Shown: positions 25,465 to 32,954 of the stretch, piece after piece
Layout of the letters: the number at the start of each line of letters is the position of its first letter
Numbering within the stretch: the first letter of the stretch is position 1
DNA from: Methanomicrobia archaeon
GTDB lineage: Archaea; Methanobacteriota_B; Thermococci; Methanofastidiosales; NM3
Assembly: GCA_030603445.1 (NCBI GenBank)
Contig: JAUVXU010000006.1
Span: 31,077 to 95,076, forward strand
Length of the DNA: 64,000 nucleotides
Direction of reading: 5' to 3'
Notes under the pieces: generated by a model
Told to the model about the DNA's origin: nothing
Database searches by the model: none
The model's input: only the letters and a program-made list of their open reading frames with translations
Translations under genes and position numbers: made by a program

Positions 25465-26580
25465 TTACCTTCCTTTTGTCCAACATGGGTCTTTGATATT
25501 TAAAGTCTGGTAATCTAGTTGGGCCTCTACCAAAAGGTCGAATAGCTTTGTCTTTTCTGGCCCTTCTATAAGTATGGGTTCTTCATTGTTATACCCTTTT
25601 TGGATAAGTGCGGGTTTTAGCTCAAGTACAGTCTTGTCTGCATCAAGAATAACATCATCTGGTACCTTAGCCACCTTTGATTTTATCCTAAGAATACTTC
25701 TGCATGCACGTTCGATGGTTTCTTTGGCATTGACAGTTGTTTCTCTCACGTAAATCTCATAATCGGGTTGTGTTCTTCGTCTCATGTACGTGATTACTTT
25801 TCCTTCCTTATCAAGCACATGGCCAGAAGATACTATAGGGAAACTATCGCCTGTAGGAAGCCCGCCAACCACAGTCTCATTGTAATCTTTTCCTGCATTG
25901 GATGCAACAAAAGATATGTCCTCTCTTGCAGGTTTTCCATTTGCCGTTATCCATCCAAACTCCTGGGTTCCATAGATGTCATTTACTTTCGCACCCAGCA
26001 CATCACGTATTATCCCAACTGCGTCTAGGTCAAGAGGCGTCCCAATGCAGTTCACTATATCAACGTTTGGCAGATCTTTATCCACCCCGAGTTTTATCGC
26101 GTCTTGAAGGGCGCATTTAAGGAATGTGGACTCTCCAAATATTATGTTGGGTTCTTTATAATAAACGTCTACTAGAAAGGAGTCCCGGGATGATTTTGTG
26201 AGAAATTCCCAGCTGATGCCAAGTTCCTCCAAGGCGTCTTTGGTTATTGCATTAAGAAGGGGAGGATAACAAAACAGTGTTTTATCTCCCTCTTTTGCAC
26301 CTGCCATTTTTAAGGTGTTCATACCTACGTTTTTTCTATATTCTTTCTCGTTTGGTGTTATACCAACAAGATTTTGCCATGCTGTTGTTCCAGTTGTAAA
26401 TGTGATATAAGCGTAATTTAGGGGAGTGTGCACTTCTTCAATGATGTGTGCAGCTGTTGGACCATTTATCCCTTTGTCTGCAAGTGTCCTATGTTTCATT
26501 TCATTAAATGCAGGTACTGAAGAGTAGAGCTCTATACTCTCTTTTAAATCTTCAAAATAAGGATTTTCTTTTTTTGCCAT
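25465..26580 (-). CDS. Adenylate-forming ligase, likely acetate:ACP ligase (MadH role)
   Basis: 371 residues with the adenylate-forming P-loop TFTTGTTAWQN and the YGTQEFGW (Y-G-x-x-E) motif of PaaK-type acyl ligases, shorter than typical PaaK (about 430). In Malonomonas rubra the biotin-dependent malonate decarboxylase includes MadH, which acetylates the deacetylated ACP at the expense of ATP. Position within this operon argues for the same priming role. Whether MadH itself belongs to this fold I state from memory only. A T tract separates it from the catalytic genes upstream. An acid:CoA ligase for malonate or acetate is the alternative. Confidence 0.65.
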   Translation of the reverse strand: MAKKENPYFEDLKESIELYSSVPAFNEMKHRTLADKGINGPTAAHIIEEVHTPLNYAYITFTTGTTAWQNLVGITPNEKEYRKNVGMNTLKMAGAKEGDKTLFCYPPLLNAITKDALEELGISWEFLTKSSRDSFLVDVYYKEPNIIFGESTFLKCALQDAIKLGVDKDLPNVDIVNCIGTPLDLDAVGIIRDVLGAKVNDIYGTQEFGWITANGKPAREDISFVASNAGKDYNETVVGGLPTGDSFPIVSSGHVLDKEGKVITYMRRRTQPDYEIYVRETTVNAKETIERACRSILRIKSKVAKVPDDVILDADKTVLELKPALIQKGYNNEEPILIEGPEKTKLFDLLVEAQLDYQTLNIKDPCWTKGR

Positions 26581-26606
26581 TAAAATACCCCACTATAAAA
26601 TTAAAT

Positions 26607-26614
26607 AAAAAAAA
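26607..26614 (-). terminator. Oligo-T tract inside the malonate operon
   Basis: Eight T residues on the minus strand about 25 bp past the gamma-subunit stop and 27 bp before the ligase ATG. It could lower expression of the maturation genes relative to the catalytic genes. Confidence 0.4.
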
Positions 26615-26637
26615 TAAAGAAAGAAGGAAGAAATATC

Positions 26638-27519
26638 CTACTCTAACAAGCTTGGAAGCATTTCGTTGAATTCTTTTTGCATCTTATTTATGGCTTCCAT
26701 TCTCTTAGTCCTACCACCACGCTCTGCACCAAGAACGCCTCTGTGCCATATACCAAGCTGGTCTTCTTTTCCCTGCATACGCAACTCGCGCACTTCAGAA
26801 ATGTTTCGTAGAAGCGCTTTTCTGATATCCTCTGGTTTTTCCACCATTTCATTGATGGTGCCAAGCTTGTAGACGAACTCAGCGCCAGATGCGAATACTG
26901 GATTAGTTTTCACAAGCTCGTTTAGCCTTTCTAAAGGAATCTTTGTGATTACAGAGATGCTTGTTGTAGGCATAACGTGAACTATTGTTCCGTACTCTTT
27001 TGGAAGAGAGAGTATCCTATCAGAAAGGAGCCCATGGCATAGGAACGCGCCACTTACGGCCCTTCCTATAATCATGCCTATGACGGGATGTCCGGCAGAT
27101 CTTGCATCCTCTATAGCAAATTGATATGATGCTGTTGCCTTGGTCATACCTACTATCTCTTCGACCTTTCCAGGACTGTTACCCGGGGCGTCGATTAAGA
27201 GGATAATGGGCCTTTTCTCTTCTTTGGGTTTTTTTTCGTCCTCATCAATAGTAGCATACACTCCTTGTGAGAACTTGTATGCCTCTTCCATGCCTACGAT
27301 ACCGTTGTATACGATGCGAAAGTGTGGACTAGGGCGTTTGGAGTTGTTACCCATTACTGTGCATATCTTGCCATCTAGCATAGCTTCACCAATAAATACG
27401 GGTGGAGCAAGGTCTGGATCAAGTGTTCTGTTGCTTATCTTGTTCTCCACGAAAGTTCCTTTATCAAATATGATATCGACTGCTTCGTCAGCCTTACCTA
27501 AATACATCTTTACGGCCAT
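26638..27519 (-). CDS. mdcE: Malonate decarboxylase gamma subunit (MdcE/MadD type)
   Basis: 293 residues. Crotonase-like carboxyltransferase fold with ILLIDAPGNSPGKVEEIVGM, GMIIGRAVSGAFLCHGLLSDRILSLP and VHVMPTTSISVITKIPLERL, all MdcE-type. Together with the beta subunit it forms the carboxyltransferase that moves CO2 from malonyl-S-ACP, to biotin in the Malonomonas system. N-terminal 60 residues form an extra beta module. Stop to ligase gap 57 bp with a T tract; the start is 2 bp from the beta subunit stop. Confidence 0.88.
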   Translation of the reverse strand: MAVKMYLGKADEAVDIIFDKGTFVENKISNRTLDPDLAPPVFIGEAMLDGKICTVMGNNSKRPSPHFRIVYNGIVGMEEAYKFSQGVYATIDEDEKKPKEEKRPIILLIDAPGNSPGKVEEIVGMTKATASYQFAIEDARSAGHPVIGMIIGRAVSGAFLCHGLLSDRILSLPKEYGTIVHVMPTTSISVITKIPLERLNELVKTNPVFASGAEFVYKLGTINEMVEKPEDIRKALLRNISEVRELRMQGKEDQLGIWHRGVLGAERGGRTKRMEAINKMQKEFNEMLPSLLE

Positions 27520-27520
27520 T

Positions 27521-28486
27521 TCAAAGCCCCCTTGGTCTTCTCTTAACTACTTTGAGAAACTCTTCTTGAGGTAGCTCAGGTAGTTCGTCAACATTTTCAT
27601 TGCCGTAGTACTTCCATAGGTCTTTGGAGTCGTTGATTTTTTCCCTACCAGCTATTTTCACTACGTTTAGATTCTCTTCAACAAGCTCTTCTGAACCTAG
27701 GTGCCTGTATTTGGATATTTCTGACATAGGTAGATCGGACATTGCGACTATCTTATCCCTAAATTCCTTTATGGAATCTTTTAGCAGGAAGTTCACATCA
27801 CCAAGAATGTATTTACTTCTCGCACCCATAGTTCTCCATATAAGCGCCCTGTCAGATGCATCGAACTCATCTTTTCCAACTTCTTGTTGAATAACATCCG
27901 GACCTGTAAGACCTATCCTGCCATAGTCATTTGCAAGGACCACATCAGCACTTAGACAAACGAATCCTTGTGCACCATACGCTCCAAGGCTGCTGCCGAT
28001 GATAGATATGTTTGGTACCTTGTTCTGAAGTTTCCACATGCATTCCATGCACTCGGAGTGAGCGACTAGCCCAGCATTTGCTTCATGCAAACGAACACCA
28101 CCGGAATCATAAGATACCACGACTATTGGTTTTCTGTCATCTGGCACTTTGCCATATTTCTCTTTCATAGCATCGTAGCAGTCAATAGCGAGCTTTAGGG
28201 TGTAAGACATCTTTGCCCCATTGACCTCACCAAGCGCGCCTCCTACGAATTTTCCTTCTTGAGAGATAACAAATACTGGGTGTTTTCCAATTTTCCCGAC
28301 GCCAGCAGTCATGCCATCATCGTATTCTACAGCTTCCCCGAGAATAATCAAATGGGGGCTAACCATCTTGTCTCGTGGGCCGAGGAACTCTTTGAAAGTG
28401 CCGTCATCAACTATTCCATTAGCCCTCTCTCGCGCAGTAGCTTGGTAGAAGCTTTTTTCCTGAAGTTCATTCCAGTTAATTCTCAT
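27521..28486 (-). CDS. mdcD: Malonate decarboxylase beta subunit (MdcD/MadC type)
   Basis: 321 residues. Starts NWNELQEKSFYQATARERANGIVDDGTF, typical of MdcD, followed by GKHPVFVISQEGKFVGGALGEVNGAKM, VVVSYDSGGVRLHEANAGLVAHSE and SIIGSSLGAYGAQGFVCLSADVV, the oxyanion-hole glycine stretches of the carboxyltransferase fold. The C-terminus has a charged Glu/Leu-rich tail. It pairs with the gamma subunit immediately downstream. In biotin-independent enzymes the same subunit decarboxylates directly, so the biotin partners here decide the interpretation. Confidence 0.88.
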   Translation of the reverse strand: MRINWNELQEKSFYQATARERANGIVDDGTFKEFLGPRDKMVSPHLIILGEAVEYDDGMTAGVGKIGKHPVFVISQEGKFVGGALGEVNGAKMSYTLKLAIDCYDAMKEKYGKVPDDRKPIVVVSYDSGGVRLHEANAGLVAHSECMECMWKLQNKVPNISIIGSSLGAYGAQGFVCLSADVVLANDYGRIGLTGPDVIQQEVGKDEFDASDRALIWRTMGARSKYILGDVNFLLKDSIKEFRDKIVAMSDLPMSEISKYRHLGSEELVEENLNVVKIAGREKINDSKDLWKYYGNENVDELPELPQEEFLKVVKRRPRGL

Positions 28487-28495
28487 GGTATCACC

Positions 28496-28819
28496 TTACT
28501 GTAGTCCCCCGCCATTTTCAATGGCTTGCAGTATCCTTCTCTTTACAACAGCAGGTGTTGCAGCGTTGTCGTTTATGCTAACATTTACGCCTGAGAGCCC
28601 AGTTGTTTCTACGATACGTTGAAGGACGGTTTCCCAAATATTATCAAATCCTACAACTGTTGTTAGGACATGAAAACATGCTTTTCCTTTGCATGCTTTT
28701 CCTTTTTCTATGAGAACTTCCAGGTCACTAGAGGACACTACACCAACATGACTCCAATCATCAACTATAGATTTAGGATTACCAGGCTTAAATTCAAAAT
28801 TAAGCTCTGTTAGAGCCAT
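28496..28819 (-). CDS. mdcC: Malonate decarboxylase acyl carrier protein (delta subunit)
   Basis: 107 residues from ATG 28819, which overlaps the biotin carboxylase stop; the GGTGGAGGAGA before it is a strong SD site. An in-frame GTG five codons upstream is less likely. HVGVVSSSDLEVLIE contains the serine segment where MdcC carries phosphoribosyl-dephospho-CoA. FHVLTTVVGFDNIWETVLQRIV and INDNAATPAVVKRRILQAIE are family features. It carries acetyl and malonyl groups during the cycle. Confidence 0.88.
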   Translation of the reverse strand: MALTELNFEFKPGNPKSIVDDWSHVGVVSSSDLEVLIEKGKACKGKACFHVLTTVVGFDNIWETVLQRIVETTGLSGVNVSINDNAATPAVVKRRILQAIENGGGLQ

Positions 28820-28820
28820 A

Positions 28821-30182
28821 TTATTCTCCTCCACCTTTCGTATTTAACAGATGTTTTTCTATAAAGTCTGTGTGGAAGACCCCACTTTTGAACACTTCAT
28901 TGTTCATTACCTTCAAATGGAAGGGGATCGTGGTGCTGACGCCTTCGATCACGAACTCATTAAGTGCACGTTTCATGCGGGAAATTGCCTCGTCTCTGTC
29001 TTCTCCCCATACTATTAGTTTAGCGATGAGTGAGTCGTAGAACGGCGGAATTTCATATCCTTCATACATTGCAGTGTCAATACGGACGAATGGTCCACCA
29101 GGAAGTATGAGCTTTTCAATCGTTCCAGGGGATGGGATGTATGTTTCTGGGTCTTCGGCGTTTACTCTGCACTCAATTGCATGACCATTGATTTTGATAT
29201 CTTCTTGCTTGTGTTTGAGTTTCTCTCCTGCTGCGACGCGTATTCCATCTTTGACAATGTCAATGCTGGTGATCATCTCAGAAACACAGTGCTCTACTTG
29301 GACACGGGTATTCATTTCCATAAAGTAGAATTCATCTGACTTGTCATCAAATAGAAACTCTACGGTGCCTGCACCCTCGTATTTTGCTGCAAGTGCAGCA
29401 CGCACAGCTGCTTCACCCATCTTCTTTCGTACTTCTGGGGATATTGCTGGCGAAGGTCCTTCTTCAACAAGCTTTTGATGTCTTCTTTGGATAGAACAGT
29501 CTCGTTCTCCGAGGTAAATTGCATTCCCGTACTGATCCGCCATTATTTGGATTTCCACATGGCGGGATACTTCAATGAATTTTTCAATGTAAACATCGGG
29601 GTTTCCAAATGCTGCTTGTGCTTCTGTTTGGCATGATCTCAGTGCTGATTCAAGTTCGTTTTCCGACTTCACAAGTCGCATTCCCTTTCCTCCACCTCCG
29701 GCTGTTGCCTTACAGAGGACCGGGAATCCTATCTTATCTGTCAGAGCCTTTGCTTCTTTGTAGTTGTTGATTATTCCATCTGACCCTGGTGTAACTGGAA
29801 CGCCACCACTTATCATAGCTTTCTTTGCAGAAGCTTTGTCTCCCATACTGTTGATCGATTCAGCTGAAGGGCCTATGAATTTAATGTCGTTTGCTTTACA
29901 AAGTTTTGAGAATCTTGCGTTCTCTGCCAAGAATCCATATCCTGGATGTACTCCCTCACTGCCTGTCACAATAGCTGCATTAATGATATTCATCATATTA
30001 AGATAGCTTTTTGTAGCAGGCGCTGGGCCAATATTTACTTTCTCATCGGCTAATCTAACATGTAGGGCGTCCTCATCTGCGTCAGAGTAGACAGCGACAG
30101 TCTCTATGCCTAGCTCTTTGCATGCCCTGATTATTCTTACGGCTATTTCGCCTCTGTTCGCTATAAGGATTTTTTTAAACAT
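28821..30182 (-). CDS. Biotin carboxylase 2, embedded in the malonate operon
   Basis: 453 residues, AccC length, without a tail. ATP-grasp core with [73 protein letters not shown] and a C-terminal [19 protein letters not shown]. Glycine loop, bicarbonate Arg and catalytic Glu look intact. It lies between the alpha subunit (12-bp gap) and the ACP (stop/start overlap), so it is an integral member. Malonomonas has no such subunit and uses the membrane decarboxylase MadB. The enzyme would join carboxybiotin to ATP, ADP and bicarbonate. Assignment of fold is sure, physiological direction is not. Confidence 0.9.
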   Translation of the reverse strand: MFKKILIANRGEIAVRIIRACKELGIETVAVYSDADEDALHVRLADEKVNIGPAPATKSYLNMMNIINAAIVTGSEGVHPGYGFLAENARFSKLCKANDIKFIGPSAESINSMGDKASAKKAMISGGVPVTPGSDGIINNYKEAKALTDKIGFPVLCKATAGGGGKGMRLVKSENELESALRSCQTEAQAAFGNPDVYIEKFIEVSRHVEIQIMADQYGNAIYLGERDCSIQRRHQKLVEEGPSPAISPEVRKKMGEAAVRAALAAKYEGAGTVEFLFDDKSDEFYFMEMNTRVQVEHCVSEMITSIDIVKDGIRVAAGEKLKHKQEDIKINGHAIECRVNAEDPETYIPSPGTIEKLILPGGPFVRIDTAMYEGYEIPPFYDSLIAKLIVWGEDRDEAISRMKRALNEFVIEGVSTTIPFHLKVMNNEVFKSGVFHTDFIEKHLLNTKGGGE

Positions 30183-30194
30183 GGAATTTCCTCC

Positions 30195-31937
30195 TTACCA
30201 ATTTCTAAATCTAGTTGGTGCTTGATATAATCCGTCGGACCATTTCACAAGATCAGCCATGCTTTTTGCTGCTAGCTTTGATCTCTTTGCTTCGTTAAAT
30301 GATAAATTAAGGTCTTCTGGGAGCGCCACTACACCTTCTTTTCTAAGCTTCTGGGTCTTGCTATCATCAGCTGTAAGTCCTAGAGGAGTATAACCTGATA
30401 CGGCTTTTATTGCATCCATTCTCTCTTTTAGTGTCTTGCACTTGTGGACGTATGCAATACCTTCCTCTGTTACAATATGTGTGATGTTATCGGCGTATAT
30501 CATTATTGGCGGTATTGGGAAGTTTGCTTGTTTTTGTAGATCAAATGCATCTAGCTTCTCAACAAATACCGGGGCCATGCCCTCACCGAATGTCTCTACC
30601 ATCTGAATCACAAGTTTCCTTCCTCTATCAATTGGGCCTATCAGGTCCTTTCTCATCCCATCTTCTCTGGAAGCTTTGAGCCATCCTTCTGACGGGTGTT
30701 TTCTTCCTGGGGCATTACATGCCATGTTTGGTGCTCCACCGAATCCAGGTATCCTGCCAGCAGTAGCTGCTGCACTGTTTCCATATTGGTCTATTTGCAA
30801 CGTGGAACCAAAGAATGCATCAATAGCATAATGTCCTGCAAGTTGCCCCATTACTCTGTTTGAGCGCATCGTCCCATCAGGGCCAATCGGAAATATGTCT
30901 GGTTTTGACATTATGTAGTTCTCCATCCCGACCTCACTACCGAAAGGCATCATGGTCTCTACCCATCCAGATTCTATTGCTGGAATCATTGTGGGATGAG
31001 GATTGAGTGCCCAGTGGGTGCATATCTTGCCTTTGAATCCCATCTCTTCACCAAAAGTTGGCAAAAGTAGCTCTATTGCAGCAGTATTGAATCCAATACC
31101 ATGGTTTAAGGTGTTTATTTTGTATTTACTATAAATACCTACAAGTGAAAGCATTCCAATAAAGATTTGTGATTCTGTTATTAGAGCTGGATCTCTTGTG
31201 AAAAGCGGTTCTATATAATAAGGATCCTCTGTTGGGATCACGAAATCCACCCAATCTCCTGGCACGTCTACGCGAGGGACTTTATCAACTATTTCGTTTA
31301 CTTGTACTATGACAATGCCTTTTCTGAATTTTGCTGCTTCAATAAGTGCTGGAGTTTCCTCAGTATTGAATCCAGTGTACAAATTTCCGTATTTATCGGC
31401 TGCAGCAGCTGCCACAAGACATATTTTTGGCTGAAGGTCAAGGTACATTCTGGAAAATAACTCTACATAAGTGTGTATGGCTCCTATCTTGATTTTCCCT
31501 TCCATGACCATATCTGCTAGGTCAGTGGCTACGGGACCAGAATAACAGAAATCTACCTCAGATGCTATTCCTTTTTTGAACACTTCGAGGTGTTCTGGCA
31601 AAGCAAGACATGATTGGACCATATGTAAATTATTGATCTTTGCAGGATCAACTTTTGTTAAACACATAGCCAGAAAATCAGCTTGCTTTTGATTATCTCC
31701 TTCAATAGTTACATTGTCCCCAGATCGAATTACAGTTTCTAAAAGTGATATGCAATCTTCGGGCTGGACAACTTTTGATCCCGTTTTGGTGAACTTCTTT
31801 GCTTCGTTCATTCTTTTTTCGGTATCTATGCCGTTTTTGTCCCAACCTTTCATTGCTTTCTCTATCTTTTCGTCTATCGTGCGCTTAGACTTTCTGGGTG
31901 AATAAAAAATATTCTTTACGAAGTTTACATCTTCCAT
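30195..31937 (-). CDS. mdcA: Malonate decarboxylase alpha subunit (acetyl-ACP:malonate transferase)
   Basis: 580 residues from ATG 31937; GTG 31946 is an alternative. Recognisable by KVVQPEDCISLLETVIRSGD near the N-terminus, the two CoA-transferase-like halves, LLSLVGIYSKYKINTLNHGIGFNTAAIELLLP, HWALNPHPTMIPAIESGWVE and SFGSTLQIDQYGNSAAATAG-type glycine-rich runs (here FFGSTLQIDQYGNSAAATA). It exchanges acetate on the ACP for free malonate. The C-terminus includes TEEGIAYVHKCKTLKERM. It follows the biotin carrier gene by 29 bp. Confidence 0.92.
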   Translation of the reverse strand: MEDVNFVKNIFYSPRKSKRTIDEKIEKAMKGWDKNGIDTEKRMNEAKKFTKTGSKVVQPEDCISLLETVIRSGDNVTIEGDNQKQADFLAMCLTKVDPAKINNLHMVQSCLALPEHLEVFKKGIASEVDFCYSGPVATDLADMVMEGKIKIGAIHTYVELFSRMYLDLQPKICLVAAAAADKYGNLYTGFNTEETPALIEAAKFRKGIVIVQVNEIVDKVPRVDVPGDWVDFVIPTEDPYYIEPLFTRDPALITESQIFIGMLSLVGIYSKYKINTLNHGIGFNTAAIELLLPTFGEEMGFKGKICTHWALNPHPTMIPAIESGWVETMMPFGSEVGMENYIMSKPDIFPIGPDGTMRSNRVMGQLAGHYAIDAFFGSTLQIDQYGNSAAATAGRIPGFGGAPNMACNAPGRKHPSEGWLKASREDGMRKDLIGPIDRGRKLVIQMVETFGEGMAPVFVEKLDAFDLQKQANFPIPPIMIYADNITHIVTEEGIAYVHKCKTLKERMDAIKAVSGYTPLGLTADDSKTQKLRKEGVVALPEDLNLSFNEAKRSKLAAKSMADLVKWSDGLYQAPTRFRNW

Positions 31938-31966
31938 TAAAATCACGTTCCTGATGACACCCAGCT

Positions 31967-32440
31967 TTAGAGAGGCTCGATTTCAAACAGTACGTCTCCA
32001 ATCTTGACAAGTGACTCGTTTTCTACTTTAATTTTCACTATCTTGCCTTTCTTAGGGGAAGTGACTTCATTAAACATCTTCATAGCCTCAACAAGCCCAA
32101 TGACTTGCCCAGCTTCAATTATATCGCCCTCTTTTGGCAACGGTTCTTTGTCAATTGTTGTCCCAGGATATACATAGGCAACACCAGGTGTAGGAGCTGT
32201 AAGTTCAATCAAATTGGATGCAATTGGAGCTGCAGGCGTTTCCGCAGGTGCCGCAACATCCTCGGCGACTTCTTCTTCTACTACTGGAAATGATATTTGA
32301 GGTGCAGCTGCAATAGGTGCAACGCCTCCTGCCGGAGCGACGGTCCTAATTTCAACAGCGTCTTTCCTTACCACTAATTCTGCAATCTTGTTCTTTTTAC
32401 ATGCTTCTAGAATAGTTATCAGAGACTCTAAGTCCAACAT
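31967..32440 (-). CDS. Biotin carboxyl carrier protein 2 (AccB-type)
   Basis: 157 residues, first gene of the malonate operon. The N-terminal 30 residues (MLDLESLITILEACKKNKIAE) resemble AccB of acetyl-CoA carboxylase, which docks on biotin carboxylase. Residues 35-75 form an Ala/Pro/Glu-rich linker, and the biotinyl domain has GLVEAMKMFNEVTSPKKGKI with the acceptor Lys. The AccB-like N-terminus differs from carrier 1 and fits the presence of a biotin carboxylase partner. SD GGAGGG precedes the ATG. A BRE/TATA lies about 105 bp upstream. Confidence 0.9.
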   Translation of the reverse strand: MLDLESLITILEACKKNKIAELVVRKDAVEIRTVAPAGGVAPIAAAPQISFPVVEEEVAEDVAAPAETPAAPIASNLIELTAPTPGVAYVYPGTTIDKEPLPKEGDIIEAGQVIGLVEAMKMFNEVTSPKKGKIVKIKVENESLVKIGDVLFEIEPL

Positions 32441-32954
32441 TCGTTTCCCTCCACTTTTAGTTAAAGGATTTATTTATGTAAAAATTATACGAATTCCTGC
32501 ATAAAACCGGAATCCTTTTTACGTTGGGACTGCTTAATGTGTGTATAAAAATGTTTCGGTTTTCATATAATTCAATATGAAAACAAGCGATAACTTCCTT
32601 CTTTTTGCATTGATTTTATTATAACTATTTCATTTATCTGATTGTATTTTATATTTAAAACCATTTTATCCAAGCAATTGGATGAGTAAATATAATTATT
32701 CATTTTTTTCTTTTATTCTTATAAGAATATCACTGTCATTATAAGAATTTTAATCGTGTTATAAATGTTTTATTGGCTGTGTTTCCTTTTCAGTTGCATC
32801 CAAATAACACACATAATAAGAAGAGATGGCGAAAGCCTTAACAATGCAGTATTTGACGTATTGTATAGATAAGACACCGTTACTTTAAATGGTAGTTCTT
32901 TATAATAAATCAAATAAATTTATATAGTAATGAAGCTTCTAAAAATCAGAAGGG
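32441..32954. other. Divergent intergenic region between the malonate operon and thrS
   Basis: 514 bp, AT-rich, no coding frame or RNA gene recognised. It contains the malonate-operon promoter at 32543-32560, a short ATTCC/GGAAT inverted repeat in the presumed leader near 32494-32514, and a TATA-like AAATTTATATAG near 32915-32927 in front of thrS. The middle 250 bp shows nothing I can name. Confidence 0.4.
32543..32560 (-). promoter_or_regulatory. BRE/TATA promoter of the malonate operon
   Basis: On the minus strand, CCGAAAC (BRE) is followed by ATTTTTATAC (TATA), giving a start near 32518 and a leader of about 80 nt before the biotin carrier ATG. Confidence 0.55.

Noticed and set aside
20022..32440. 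Acetyl-CoA carboxylase for fatty-acid synthesis
   Set aside because: Archaeal lipids do not need it, and MdcA, MdcB, MdcG and the MdcC-type ACP in the second cluster have no role in fatty-acid synthesis.
32441..32954. Riboswitch or T-box upstream of thrS or the malonate operon
   Set aside because: No conserved core or stable multi-helix fold was recognised by eye; only promoters and a very short inverted repeat are visible.
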